Positions 32,348-42,040 of a stretch of 64,000 nucleotides of DNA are shown piece after piece. Source of the stretch: Cognatazoarcus sp050303815 (lineage in GTDB: Bacteria > Pseudomonadota > Gammaproteobacteria > Burkholderiales > Rhodocyclaceae); contig JBNLCM010000060.1 in the NCBI GenBank assembly GCA_050303815.1, positions 1 to 64,000 of the forward strand, read 5' to 3'. The first letter of the stretch is position 1. Every line of letters starts with the position of its first letter. A program made the position numbers and the translations under genes. The notes under the pieces were generated by a model that did not search any database, had not been told where the DNA came from, and saw nothing but the letters and a program-made list of their open reading frames with translations.

Positions 32348-33184
32348 TCAGGCCATCGCCCGCAGGCGCGAGATCCGTTCCTGGGTGCTCGGATGGGTCG
32401 AGAACAGGCCGCGCAGTCCGCCACCCGAGAGCGGGTTCATGATCATCATCTGCGCCGTCTCGGGATGGCGCTCGGCGGTGTGCATCGGGATCCCCCGCGC
32501 ATAGGCGTCGATCTTCGCCAGGGCGTCGGCCAGGGCATTCGGATCCCCTGAAATCTCCGCGCCGCCGCGGTCGGCGCCGAACTCGCGGGTGCGCGAGATC
32601 GCCATCTGGATCACCATGCCCGCCATCGGCGCGAGGATCATCAGGCCGATCGCGACGATCGGGTTGGGGCGGTCCTCGTCGTTGCTGCCGAAGAACATGC
32701 CGAAGTTGGCCAGCATCGAGATCGCGCCGGCAACGGTGGCCGACATCGTCGAGATCAGGATGTCGCGATTGCGGACGTGGGCCAGCTCGTGGGCCATCAC
32801 GCCGCGCAGCTCGCGCTCCGAGAGCATCTGCATGATGCCGGTCGTGGCCGCGACCGCCGCGTTGTCGGGGTTGCGGCCGGTGGCGAAGGCGTTGGGCTGG
32901 GCCTCGTCGATCACGTAGACCTTGGGCATCGGCAGTCCGGCGCGCTGCGACAGCTCGCGCACCATGTTGTAGAGATATGGCGAGGAGCTTGCGTCCACCT
33001 CGCGGGCCCGATACATCTTGAGCACCATCTTGTCCGAGAACCAATACGCCCAGACATTCATGCCCGCTGCGATCAGCAGCGCGATCATCATGCCGGAGCG
33101 GCCGCCGATCAGTGCGCCGAGCATGCCGAACAGCGCCACGATTCCCGCCATGAGGATCGAGGTCTTGATCCAGTTGCCGAACAT
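32348..33184 (-). CDS. htpX: Membrane zinc protease HtpX
   Basis: A 278-residue M48 peptidase involved in quality control of membrane proteins. Two N-terminal helices (about 9-50) precede the zinc site HELAH at 132-136; the third ligand Glu is in ISRTREFGAD, and two further hydrophobic segments lie between them. AGGAAGG precedes the ATG. It follows fmt on the same strand by about 60 bases and could be part of the def-fmt-htpX unit. Confidence 0.96.
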   Translation of the reverse strand: MFGNWIKTSILMAGIVALFGMLGALIGGRSGMMIALLIAAGMNVWAYWFSDKMVLKMYRAREVDASSSPYLYNMVRELSQRAGLPMPKVYVIDEAQPNAFATGRNPDNAAVAATTGIMQMLSERELRGVMAHELAHVRNRDILISTMSATVAGAISMLANFGMFFGSNDEDRPNPIVAIGLMILAPMAGMVIQMAISRTREFGADRGGAEISGDPNALADALAKIDAYARGIPMHTAERHPETAQMMIMNPLSGGGLRGLFSTHPSTQERISRLRAMA

Positions 33185-33244
33185 GGTCGTCCTTCCTGTC
33201 AGTGAGTGAATCCGAACACTAAGATCGGGGTCGCCGCAAAAAAT

Positions 33245-34198
33245 TCAATCGCCCGGTGGGTCGAAACGATCGCCGACGGAGAGGTCGAAGCCCCGCAGGA
33301 AGTCGTCGGCCGGCAGCCGCCGCCCGCCGGCTTTCTGGAGGGTGGTGAAGCGCAACGCCTGGTCGCCGCAGGCCACCAGGACGCCGTCGGCGCCGGCGGC
33401 CAGCACGGTGCCGGGTTGGCCGTTCGCCTCGTCCCGGTGGCCGGCCCAGAACTTGACCACCTGTCCGCCCACGGACGACTGCAGGCCCGGGAAAGGCACG
33501 AAGGCGCGCAGGCGGCGTTCGATGGCAGCGGCCGGCGCCTGCCAGTCGACCTGGGCTTCCTCGCGCGAGATCTTGTGGGCGTAGGTCACGCCCGCCGCCG
33601 GTTGCGGGCGGGCGTCGATGGGGCCCTCCGCCAGCCGGTCCAGCACCTCGACGATCATCTGGCCGCCCAATCCAGCGAGCCTGTCGTGGAGGCTGGCGGT
33701 CGTGTCGTCGCCGCTGATCGGTAGCTGGCCGGTCGCCAGCATCGGCCCGGTGTCGAGGCCCGCATCCATCTGCATGATCGTGATGCCGGTCTCGGTATCG
33801 CCCGCCTCGATCGCCCGGTGGATGGGTGCTGCCCCGCGCCAGCGGGGCAGCAGGGAGGCGTGGATGTTGATGCAGCCCAGGCGGGGCAGATCGAGGACGG
33901 CCTGGGGCAGGATCAGGCCGTAGGCGGCAACCACCAGCACATCGGGCGCACAGCGCGCCAAAGCCGCCTGCTGTTCGGCCGTGCGCAGCCGATCGGGCTG
34001 ATCCACGATCAGGCCGTGGGCCAGCGCGGCCTGCTTGACCGCGGATGGCTGCAGCCGCATGCCGCGTCCGGCAGGACGGTCCGGCTGGGTCAGGACCAGC
34101 GGCACCGGATAGCCGGCGGCGACGATCGCCTCCAGCGCAACCGCCGCGAATTCGGGTGTGCCGGCGAAGGCAACGCGCAGGGATCGCGCTGCGGTCAC
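33245..34198 (-). CDS. fmt: Methionyl-tRNA formyltransferase
   Basis: A 317-residue enzyme that formylates initiator Met-tRNA. The N-terminal formyltransferase domain has VAFAGTPEFAA, the flexible loop PDRPAGRGMRLQPS, and the 10-formyl-THF site INIHASLLPRWRGAAPIHRAI; the C-terminal beta-barrel is complete. It begins with GTG, and this overlaps the def stop as GTGA, which supports translational coupling with peptide deformylase. Confidence 0.96.
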   Translation of the reverse strand: MTAARSLRVAFAGTPEFAAVALEAIVAAGYPVPLVLTQPDRPAGRGMRLQPSAVKQAALAHGLIVDQPDRLRTAEQQAALARCAPDVLVVAAYGLILPQAVLDLPRLGCINIHASLLPRWRGAAPIHRAIEAGDTETGITIMQMDAGLDTGPMLATGQLPISGDDTTASLHDRLAGLGGQMIVEVLDRLAEGPIDARPQPAAGVTYAHKISREEAQVDWQAPAAAIERRLRAFVPFPGLQSSVGGQVVKFWAGHRDEANGQPGTVLAAGADGVLVACGDQALRFTTLQKAGGRRLPADDFLRGFDLSVGDRFDPPGD

Positions 34199-34698
34199 GC
34201 GGTGATCCGGGCTTTCTTGGCCAGCTTGATCTTGATCCGGGTCAGCTTCAGCTGGGAGAGATACTCCACGAAGACCTTGCCGTCGAGGTGGTCGAGCTCG
34301 TGCTGCACGCACACCGCCAGGATGCCCTCGGCGTCGAATGTGAAGGGCTCGCCGTTCCGGTCGAGGGCGCGTACGGTCACGGCCTCGGCCCGGGCCACCT
34401 TCTCGTAGATGCCGGGCACCGACAGGCAGCCTTCCTCGCAGACCTGCTCGCCTCGCCGGTCGAGGATCTCGGGATTGACCAACGCGAGCAGTTCGCTCCG
34501 GTCTTCGGACACGTCGATCACCACGACGCGCTTGTGAACATCGACCTGTGTCGCGGCCAGTCCGATTCCGGGTGCCTCGTACATGGTCTCGGCCATGTCG
34601 TCGATCAAGCGCCGGATGGAGTCGTCGACCTCGGCAACCGGTTTGGCCACGGTGTGGAGGCGGTGATCGGGATATCTCAGGATGGGAAGAAGCGCCAT
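34195..34698 (-). CDS. def: Peptide deformylase
   Basis: A 167-residue metalloenzyme removing the formyl group from nascent chains. All three motifs are intact: GIGLAATQV, EGCLSVPG (Cys ligand) and QHELDHLDG (two His ligands and catalytic Glu). The ATG at 34698 (MALLPILRYPDHRL) is the family start; an ATG-proximal extension of 13 codons upstream is not conserved. First gene of the def-fmt pair, divergent from the LysM gene. Confidence 0.96.
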   Translation of the reverse strand: MALLPILRYPDHRLHTVAKPVAEVDDSIRRLIDDMAETMYEAPGIGLAATQVDVHKRVVVIDVSEDRSELLALVNPEILDRRGEQVCEEGCLSVPGIYEKVARAEAVTVRALDRNGEPFTFDAEGILAVCVQHELDHLDGKVFVEYLSQLKLTRIKIKLAKKARITA

Positions 34699-34857
34699 TT
34701 TGCTTGCTGCAATAACCGTTTGAATGCAGAATCTCATGCGATTTGCGAGGATCGGGCCACACCGCGGCTCATGCCATGGTGCTCAAGTTTTCCCGACTTC
34801 TTGCCGATCTGATCAAAACGCGGGACGGGGGTTCCGCATTTGCCATGAGCGAGCGAG

Positions 34858-35889
34858 ATGACCCGCATTATATTCTCCCTGCTGACCAGCATCGCTGCAC
34901 TGCTTGGTGCGAATGCCGCGATCGCCGAGTCGCCCATCGCCGCCAATGCGCCTGACAGCCACGTGGTCGTGCCCGGCGACACCCTGTGGGGCATTGCCGG
35001 CAAGTTCCTGAAGGAACCGTGGCGCTGGCCCGAGGTGTGGCGGATGAATCGTGAGCAGATCCGCAATCCGCATCTGATCTATCCCGGCCAGATCGTCTAT
35101 CTCGACCGCAGTGGCCCCTATCTGCGCCTGGGCAAGCCCATTGGCGACCCGCTTTACGAGAAGCGCTTCCCGCAGGCCTACTCGGAATCGCTCAACGGCC
35201 CGATCACCAGCATCTCGATCGACGCCATCAAGCCCTTCCTGTCCCAGCCACTGGTGGTCGACGAGGATGGGCTGGCCCATTCGGCCACGGTCATCGCGGT
35301 CGATGAACACCAGGTCTTCGCCGGCAAGGGCGACACCATCTTCGCCAAGGACGTGCCTGCCGGCACGCAGAGCTGGCAGCTCTATCGCCCGGCGCAACCG
35401 ATCAAGGATCCCATCTCCGGCGAGATCCTCGCCTTCGAAGCCTTCCACCTCGGCTCCGCGCAGGTGACCGAAGACGGCGACCCGGCCACGCTACGCGTGG
35501 TCACCGGGCTGCAGGAGATCGGCAAGGGCGACCGCATGCTGCCCAGCCCGGGAGACGAGTTCTTCAGCTTTGCCCCGCATGCGCCGGACGGCCCGGTCGC
35601 GGCACGGATCGCCAGCATCTACGCCGGCGTGAACGTGGCCGGCCGGAACGACGTCATCACGATCAGCTATGGCGAGAACGAGGGGGCCGCGGTTGGCCAG
35701 ATCCTCGCCCTGTATCGCAACCGGGGAACGGCCGAGTACTCCGGCGATGGCGCCCGCGAGACCTTCGTGCTGCCCGAGAAGCGCTACGGCCTGATCTTCG
35801 TGTTCCGCACCTTCAGCCGCCTCTCCTACGCGCTGATCCTCGATAGCAATGGGCCGGCGACGGTAGGCGATTCTGTCCGACAGCCCTGA
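34858..35889 (+). CDS. LysM peptidoglycan-binding exported protein
   Basis: A 343-residue exported protein with a signal peptide (IIFSLLTSIAALLGANAAIA) and one LysM domain at about 33-85 (VVVPGDTLWGIAGKFL... IYPGQIVYLD). The remaining 250 residues are a beta-rich domain of unknown role seen in betaproteobacterial homologues. The gene always tends to stand upstream of dprA opposite def-fmt, as here, suggesting a cell-wall housekeeping role. Its 3' end overlaps the probable start of dprA. Confidence 0.9.
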   Translation: MTRIIFSLLTSIAALLGANAAIAESPIAANAPDSHVVVPGDTLWGIAGKFLKEPWRWPEVWRMNREQIRNPHLIYPGQIVYLDRSGPYLRLGKPIGDPLYEKRFPQAYSESLNGPITSISIDAIKPFLSQPLVVDEDGLAHSATVIAVDEHQVFAGKGDTIFAKDVPAGTQSWQLYRPAQPIKDPISGEILAFEAFHLGSAQVTEDGDPATLRVVTGLQEIGKGDRMLPSPGDEFFSFAPHAPDGPVAARIASIYAGVNVAGRNDVITISYGENEGAAVGQILALYRNRGTAEYSGDGARETFVLPEKRYGLIFVFRTFSRLSYALILDSNGPATVGDSVRQP

Positions 35890-36994
35890 GGCGCAAGACC
35901 CGGCCGGGCTGCTGGCAGCCTGGCTCAGACTCTCGCTGACGCCGGGCCTGGGCGATGCAGGCCAGCGCGCCCTGCTCGCGGCCTTCGGGTTGCCTGACCG
36001 GGTCCTGTCGGCCGGCCGGCCGGCCCTCGCCAGGGTTGTCGGCGATCGCCTCGCGGCGGCGGTCCTCGATACGGACCGCGAAGCCGAGGTCGCGGCCCAT
36101 CTCGCCTGGGCCTCGGCGTCCGATCACCATGTCCTGACCCTGGCCGACGCCGGCTACCCCCGTCAGCTGCTGACGATTCCCGATCCGCCGACCCTCCTGT
36201 TTGCGAAGGGGCGGGTCGAATTGCTTGCCCGCACGGGCCTGGCGATGGTTGGCGCCCGCAGCGCGACCGCGCAGGGGATGGGCAATGCCCGCGCCTTCGC
36301 CGCCGCCCTGTCGGGCGCCGGGCTGGCGGTGGTGAGCGGTCTGGCCCTGGGCATCGATGCGGCGGCTCACGAGGGTGCGCTGGACGGAGAGGGTGGCACG
36401 ATCGCGGTGATTGGCACGGGCGCCGACCGGATCTACCCGTCCCGCAACCAGACGCTGGCTCGCCGGATTGCCCGCGAGGGCCTGATTCTCTCCGAGTTCC
36501 CGCTGGGCACGGCGGCCAGGCGACATCATTTTCCGAAGCGCAACCGGATCATCGCTGGCTTGTCCCGCGGGGTGCTGGTGGTCGAGGCGGCGGTCGGCAG
36601 CGGATCGCTGATCACGGCGCGGCTGGCGGCCGAGCAGGGGCGAGAGGTGTTTGCCATCCCCGGCTCGATTCATTCGCCCCTGTCGCGGGGCTGCCACCGG
36701 CTGATCCGGGATGGCGCGAAGCTGGTGGAGTCGGCGGGCGATGTGCTCGAGGAGCTCTCCTGGCGCGGGTCGGGCGACGTGGCGCCCGACCGGACGGACG
36801 GTACGCCAGCAGCGCCCGTGGCCGGGGAGGCGTGCAAGGTCCTTGATGCGCTGGGGCACGATCCTGTGGACCTCGACACGTTGCTGCAGCGCAGCGGGTT
36901 GACGCCCGATTCACTGTCCGCCATTCTGCTGACCATGGAACTCGACGGCCACGTGGCCCGCCTGCCGGGCGGTCGGTTCCAGCGCATCCAGTAG
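35873..36994 (+). CDS. dprA: DNA-processing protein DprA, probable non-standard start codon
   Basis: A 373-residue RecA loader for transformation DNA. The N-terminal helical domain begins LLAAWLRLSLTPGLGDAGQ, and the Rossmann core has MVGARSATAQGMGNA, VVSGLALGIDAAAHEGAL, VIGTGADRIYPSRN, FPKRNRIIAGLS and GSGSLITARLAAEQGREVFAIPG. A C-terminal winged helix follows. The frame is closed by TAG at 35864 and has no ATG or GTG before the conserved N-terminus. CTG at 35873 (or ATT at 35870), with GGTAGG before it and overlapping the LysM gene, is the best start. The TTG at 35990 would delete about 39 conserved residues. Confidence 0.9.
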   Translation: MSDSPEAQDPAGLLAAWLRLSLTPGLGDAGQRALLAAFGLPDRVLSAGRPALARVVGDRLAAAVLDTDREAEVAAHLAWASASDHHVLTLADAGYPRQLLTIPDPPTLLFAKGRVELLARTGLAMVGARSATAQGMGNARAFAAALSGAGLAVVSGLALGIDAAAHEGALDGEGGTIAVIGTGADRIYPSRNQTLARRIAREGLILSEFPLGTAARRHHFPKRNRIIAGLSRGVLVVEAAVGSGSLITARLAAEQGREVFAIPGSIHSPLSRGCHRLIRDGAKLVESAGDVLEELSWRGSGDVAPDRTDGTPAAPVAGEACKVLDALGHDPVDLDTLLQRSGLTPDSLSAILLTMELDGHVARLPGGRFQRIQ

Positions 36995-37008
36995 TCTCAG
37001 GCGTCGCC

Positions 37009-37470
37009 ATGTTCGACATACTTGTCTATCTCTTTGAAAACTATGTCCATGTCCGGGCCTGCCCGGAGGGGGACCAGCTTGCCCGGAAGCTCTCCGCCGC
37101 GGGTTTCGAGGAGGACGAGATCTCCGAAGCGATGACCTGGCTCGAGGGGCTTCGCCAGGAGCCGGCGCTGCCGGTCATCTCGCCGGACAGCGACTCGGTG
37201 CGCATCTTTGCGAGTGAGGAGCTGGGGCGGCTCGATGCGGAGTGCCGCGGCTTCCTGAGCTTCCTCGAGCACGCGGGCGTCCTCGATGCACTGACCCGCG
37301 AGATGATCATCGAGCGCGCCATGGCACTGCCGGACCACCGCCTGACGCGCTCCCGATTGAAAGTGATCGTACTGATGGTGCTGTGGCGCCAGGAGCAGTC
37401 GATCGATACGCTGATCCTCGATGAACTGCTGACCGAGGAAGAAGACGATCTGGATCCGACCTTTCACTAG
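37009..37470 (+). CDS. smg: Smg protein (DUF494)
   Basis: A 153-residue helical protein of the DUF494/Smg family, recognised by its start MFDILVYLFENY and by RGFLSFLEHAGVLDALTREMIIERAM. Its function is unknown but the dprA-smg-topoisomerase order is conserved in beta- and gammaproteobacteria. It is 14 bases after dprA and surely in the same operon. The C-terminus is strongly acidic (TEEEDDLD). Confidence 0.95.
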   Translation: MFDILVYLFENYVHVRACPEGDQLARKLSAAGFEEDEISEAMTWLEGLRQEPALPVISPDSDSVRIFASEELGRLDAECRGFLSFLEHAGVLDALTREMIIERAMALPDHRLTRSRLKVIVLMVLWRQEQSIDTLILDELLTEEEDDLDPTFH

Positions 37471-37547
37471 GCCGGAACGACCGGGCACTCGCGCCAGGGT
37501 TCGATATTGACCATCCGACGGACGGTAGCGGCGCCCCGGTAGATTGC

Positions 37548-37592
37548 GACGCTCGGGGCGGTATGGGCGGTTGCCACGCCGCCCCGAGCGTC
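37548..37592. repeat. Perfect 14-bp inverted repeat upstream of topB
   Basis: GACGCTCGGGGCGG (37548-37561) and CCGCCCCGAGCGTC (37579-37592) are exact complements around a 17-base loop, in the 187-base gap between smg and topB. It would form a very stable hairpin in the transcript. With no T tract it may be a Rho-assisted terminator, an mRNA structure or a protein-binding dyad. Confidence 0.55.
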
Positions 37593-37657
37593 CGTATCAT
37601 GCCGCGCTTCGAACATCCCTTCGGAATTCCCCCGTACTTCAAGCGGGCAGGGACGCC

Positions 37658-40180
37658 ATGAGCAAGCAACTGATCATCGCCGAGAAGCCCTCGGTCGCGC
37701 AGGACATCGCCCGCGCACTGGGTGGCTTCACCAAGGAGAAAGACTACTTCGAGTCCGATGACTTCGTTCTGTCGTCCGCCGTGGGTCACTTGCTTGAGCT
37801 GACCGTCCCGGAGGAATACGAGGTCAAGCGGGGCAAGTGGTCGTTTGCGAACCTGCCGGTGATTCCGCCGCACTTCGCCCTCAACCCGATTACCAAGAGC
37901 GCCGACCGCCTGAAGCTGCTCACCCGCCTGATCAAGCGCAAGGACGTCGAGGGCCTGATCAACGCCTGCGACGCGGGGCGCGAGGGTGAGCTGATCTTCA
38001 ACTACGTCGTCCAGCACGCCAAATCGGGCAAGCCGGTGCGGCGCCTGTGGTTGCAGTCGATGACCCCCCAGGCGATCCGCGACGGTTTCAGCCACCTGCG
38101 CTCCGCGGAGGAGGTTGAAGGCCTGCGCCAGGCTGCGGTGTCCAGGGCAGAGAGCGACTGGCTGATCGGCATCAACGGAACGCGGGCGATGACCGCGTTC
38201 AACTCGAAGACCGGTGGCTTCCACCTCACCACGGTGGGGCGGGTGCAGACCCCGACGCTGGCGATCGTCATCGAGCGCGAGGAGCGCATCCGCGCTTTCA
38301 AGTCCCGCGACTACTGGGAACTGGAGGCCACCTTCGGCGCGGCCGCCGGCACCTATGTCGGCCGCTGGTTCGACGAGGGCTTCAAGAAGCGTGAGGACGA
38401 CGAGCACGCGACGGCGAGCCGGCTGTGGGACAAGGCGCGGGCCGAGGCCATTGCCGAACGCTGTGCCGGCAAGACCGGTCTGGTCGAGGAAGACGCCAGG
38501 CCATCGAGCCAGGCCGCGCCCCTGCTGTTCGATCTGACCTCGCTGCAGCGGGAAGCGAACGGACGGTTCGGTTTTTCGGCCCGCAACACGCTGGCGATTG
38601 CCCAGGCGCTGTACGAGCGGCACAAGGTCCTCACGTATCCGCGAACCGATTCCCGTGCGCTGCCCGAGGACTACGTCGCGACGGTAGGCGAGGTCATGGC
38701 CGGCCTGCCCGAGCAGTTCGCGCCCTTCGCCGAGACGATCCGCAGCAATGGCTGGGTCCGACCCAACAAGCGGATCTTCAACAATGCCAAGATTTCGGAC
38801 CACTTCGCGATCATCCCCACCGGCGCGGCGCCCAAGACGCTGACCGAGCCGGAACAGAAAATCTACGATCTGGTCACCCGGCGCTTCCTGGCCGTGTTCT
38901 ACCCCTCGGCCGAGTACCGGATCACCACCCGTATCACGCGTGTGGATGGAGAAGCCTTCAAGACCGAGGGCAAGGTGCTGGTCAAGCCCGGCTGGCTGGC
39001 CGTCTATGGCAAGGCCGCGCAGACCGACAACGACGAAGGGGGCCCGCAACTGGTGCCCGTCGAAGGCGGCGAGACCGTCCAGACCGAGGACATCCTCGTC
39101 AAGGCCAACCAGACCAAGCCGCCCGCCCGCTAAAGCGAAGCGACGCTGCTGTCGGCGATGGAAGGCGCGGGCAAGATGGTGGACGACGAGGAACTCCGGG
39201 CCGCGATGGCGGGCCGCGGTCTCGGCACACCGGCGACACGGGCCCAGATTATCGAGAACCTGATCGGTGAGACCTACATGCATCGGGAAGGTCGCGAACT
39301 GATCCCGACCGCCAAGGCCTTCTCGCTGATCACGCTCCTGCGCGGCCTGGGGATCGACGAACTGGCCTCGCCCGAGCTGACCGGCGAATGGGAATACCGC
39401 CTCGCTCAGGTCGAGCAGGGCAAGCTCTCCCGCGAGGAGTTCATGTCCCACATCCAGTCGATGACGCAGGAAATCGTCGACCGGGCCAAGGCCTACGAAT
39501 CCGATACGGTGCCGGGCAATTTCGCGACGCTGGCCACGCCCTGCCCGCGATGCGGCGGTACGGTCCGGGAGAACTACAAGAAGTTCGCCTGCCAGGCCTG
39601 CGACTGGAGTACCTGGAAGATCGTCGCCGGCCGCCAGTTCGAGATCGACGAGATCCAGCAGCTGCTGTCGTCCGGTCAGGTGGGACCGCTCACGGGCTTC
39701 CGCAACAAGATGGGCCGACAGTTCAGCGCCGAGATCGTCCTCAACGACGAGCACATGCCGACCTTCGACTTCGGCCAGCCGAAGGAAGAGGAGAACGCCG
39801 AGCCGGTGGACTTCTCCGACCAGGAAAGCCTCGGCAGATGTCCGAAGTGCGGTGGTGGCGTCTTCGAGCACGGCACATCGTATGTCTGCGAGAAGTCGGT
39901 CGGGCCGGACAAGTCCTGCGACTTCCGCTCGGGCAAGATCATCCTCCAGCAGCCGATCGAGCGTGCCCAGATGCAGCGGCTGCTCGAGTCTGGCAAGACC
40001 GAGCTGCTGAAGGGATTTGTCTCGAACAAGACCCGCCGCAAGTTCTCGGCGTTCCTCAGCTGGGATGCTGGCGCCAGCAAGGTCGGGTTCGAGTTCGAGC
40101 CCAGGGCGCCCAAGGCGGCGAAGGCAGGCAAGGCCGCGACCGCCACGACGACCGCGCGCAAGAAGAAGGCGGCCGGCTAG
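37658..40180 (+). pseudogene. topB: DNA topoisomerase III interrupted by one in-frame TAA
   Basis: A type IA topoisomerase of 840 sense codons read in one frame except for TAA at codon 492 (39131-39133). Toprim domain: LIIAEKPSVAQDIARAL and ACDAGREGELIF. Catalytic Tyr327 lies in VLTYPRTDSR. The stop falls in the motif KPPAR-stop-SEATLLSAMEGAGK, where a Tyr or Phe is expected, so a TAC/TAT to TAA change explains it. The 349 codons after it are intact: ATRAQIIENLI, then two zinc-finger-like units (CPRCGGT and CPKCGGG). The N-terminal fragment keeps the catalytic Tyr but loses part of the core. Could be a recent nonsense mutation, a read error, or readthrough. Confidence 0.88.
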
Positions 40181-40188
40181 GGTCTGCG

Positions 40189-40776
40189 GTGGTGGATGTC
40201 GCGGCGCGAACGCTGGCGGTGGCCGACGTCCTGGTCTTCTGGTTCGGCGTCGGACCGCTGGCGCCACGGCGCGCGTGGTTCGCCAAGGACCCGGCCTTCG
40301 ACCAGGAGATCTCCAGGCGCTTCGGCGGCTGGGTGGACCGTGCGCTGGCCGGCGGGCTCGCCGCGTGGGCGGGCACGACCGAGGGCCGTCTCGCGCGGAT
40401 TCTGCTGCTGGACCAGTTCACCCGCCAGATTCATCGCGGCAGTGCCCGGGCATTTGCGGGCGATCCGCTGGCCCGCCGGGACGCTATCGCGCTGATCGAC
40501 TCGGGGCGCGAGCGGGACCTGGCACCGCTGCAGCGGGTGTTCGTCTATCTGCCGCTCGAACACGCAGAGGATCTCGGGCTGCAGCGGCAGGCCATCGCCT
40601 GTTTCGAGGCCCTCGTCGACGAGGCGCCCGAACTCGCCGGCTACCTGGACTACGCCCGGCAGCACGCTGAGGTCATCGCGCGCTTTGGCCGCTTCCCGCA
40701 CCGCAACCGGGATCTCGGCAGGCGCAGCAGCATCGCCGAGCAGGCGTGGCTGGCCCGGCCCGGGGCCGGCTTCTAG
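40189..40776 (+). CDS. DUF924 family protein
   Basis: A 195-residue all-helical protein of the DUF924 family. Hallmarks: VLVFWFGVGPLAPRRAWFAKDPAFDQEISRRF at the start, LLDQFTRQIHRGSARAFAGDPLA in the middle, and FVYLPLEHAEDLGLQ with HRNRDLGR at the end. The fold resembles TPR-like proteins and the function is unknown. Start is one of two consecutive GTG codons, with AGGG upstream. It lies nine bases after the topB stop and is probably co-transcribed. Confidence 0.9.
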   Translation: MVDVAARTLAVADVLVFWFGVGPLAPRRAWFAKDPAFDQEISRRFGGWVDRALAGGLAAWAGTTEGRLARILLLDQFTRQIHRGSARAFAGDPLARRDAIALIDSGRERDLAPLQRVFVYLPLEHAEDLGLQRQAIACFEALVDEAPELAGYLDYARQHAEVIARFGRFPHRNRDLGRRSSIAEQAWLARPGAGF

Positions 40777-40804
40777 ACCAAGGAAAGCTCCGCCGCGTGG
40801 GGGC

Positions 40805-41953
40805 TCAGTCCTGCAGCGCCACGCGTGCCATCCACGCGTCCCGTTTGTCGACGGCGTCGCCGGCCAGTGCGAAGCCCCGCAGGCGACCCCATTGGTCGAG
40901 GAAGGTCGAGGTGACGCCGCCGGGTGTCGCGTGTTCCTGCCATTCACCGGCCACGGCGGGTGGCTCAAAGAAGGCAAAGCGGGCGTCCGGCGTGTTGAGG
41001 CGGAGCGCTTCGGGCCGGATCTCGGGCTGGGACGGGCGCCCGCACAGGGTTTCCGCCAGGGCTCGCGCCTGGGACTCGATGCTGGCGTAGCGGGCCAGCC
41101 CCGGCAGGGCGGCGCACGCCCCGAGGGCAAAGACATGTGCGGCCGAGGTACGCAGGAAGCCATCCACCGCAATGCCCCGGTTGCCATGGCCCAGACCGGA
41201 CGTTCGGGCCAGCATGGTCCGCGGCCGCGGTTCGATCAACGACACGACGGCGTCGACGTCAAGGCGTTCGTTGCACGCCGTGTGGGCGCGGAAGCGCCCG
41301 TGGGAGATCGGATCGACCGCCAGCACCCGGTCGTCCAGCCGGAAGCTGACGCCCGCCCGCGCCAGCGCGTCGCGCAGGCGGCGACCCGCGAGTCCCGGCA
41401 GGCGTTCGCCCAGCGGATGGCGGGCCGAATCGGCGACGATGACCTCGCGGCCGCTACGCACCAGCTCGTTGGCAAACTCGCAGGAACAGACCCCCGCCCC
41501 GAGTACCAGAACGCGACGGGCCAGGCGCAGACGACCATGCAGGAGGTGGAAGTCGGACAAGCGGTTGAGGGGCTGCACCGCCGGGTTGCCGCGCAGGGCT
41601 GGGGGAACGCCGACTTCCTCGCCCACTGCGATGATGACGCGATCGTAGGGAATGCTGCCATGGCGCATGGCGATGTTGCCGCCTGCGACGTCGATGGCCT
41701 CGACGGCGCTGTCCTCGAGCAGGTGGAGGTCTTCGCGCGCGGCGACCATGCTGGCGGTCGCCTGCACCAGCGTGATCGGATCCCGGTTGGCCGCGAGCGC
41801 CGCCGGAAAGGCGGACTTCGGATAGACCTCGGCGGAGTGGGCGGCGATCAGCGTGATCGTGCAGGTCTGGGAGCGGCGCCTGATCGCGCGTGCCAACGCA
41901 TGGCCGGCGCGTCCCGCGCCGACGATCACCACGTCTTCGTCGCTCTCCCGCAT
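40805..41953 (-). CDS. FAD/NAD(P)-dependent oxidoreductase, rubredoxin reductase-like
   Basis: A 382-residue pyridine nucleotide-disulfide-type flavoprotein. The FAD site is VVIVGAGRAGHALAR near the start and the NAD(P) site RVLVLGAGVCSCEFANEL around residue 145. The C-terminal part (HVFALGACAALPGLARY) completes FAD binding. It resembles rubredoxin/ferredoxin reductases but no rubredoxin gene is beside it. The gene is on the same strand as and 87 bases downstream of oxyR, hinting at a peroxide-responsive electron-transfer role (inference). Confidence 0.85.
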   Translation of the reverse strand: MRESDEDVVIVGAGRAGHALARAIRRRSQTCTITLIAAHSAEVYPKSAFPAALAANRDPITLVQATASMVAAREDLHLLEDSAVEAIDVAGGNIAMRHGSIPYDRVIIAVGEEVGVPPALRGNPAVQPLNRLSDFHLLHGRLRLARRVLVLGAGVCSCEFANELVRSGREVIVADSARHPLGERLPGLAGRRLRDALARAGVSFRLDDRVLAVDPISHGRFRAHTACNERLDVDAVVSLIEPRPRTMLARTSGLGHGNRGIAVDGFLRTSAAHVFALGACAALPGLARYASIESQARALAETLCGRPSQPEIRPEALRLNTPDARFAFFEPPAVAGEWQEHATPGGVTSTFLDQWGRLRGFALAGDAVDKRDAWMARVALQD

Positions 41954-42040
41954 CTCATCCTCCGCCGACAGCCCTGTTCATTATGGGCCGGGTGGCGGCG
42001 TCAGACGAGACCCTGCGGGCGGAGAATGCCGCGCTTCGCG

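Noticed and set aside
37307..40267. Long antisense open frame (nearly 1000 codons) opposite topB
   Set aside because: It mirrors topB codons and shows low-complexity Gly/Asp/Leu/Val composition without any motif. The presence of TAA in topB does not make this strand coding.
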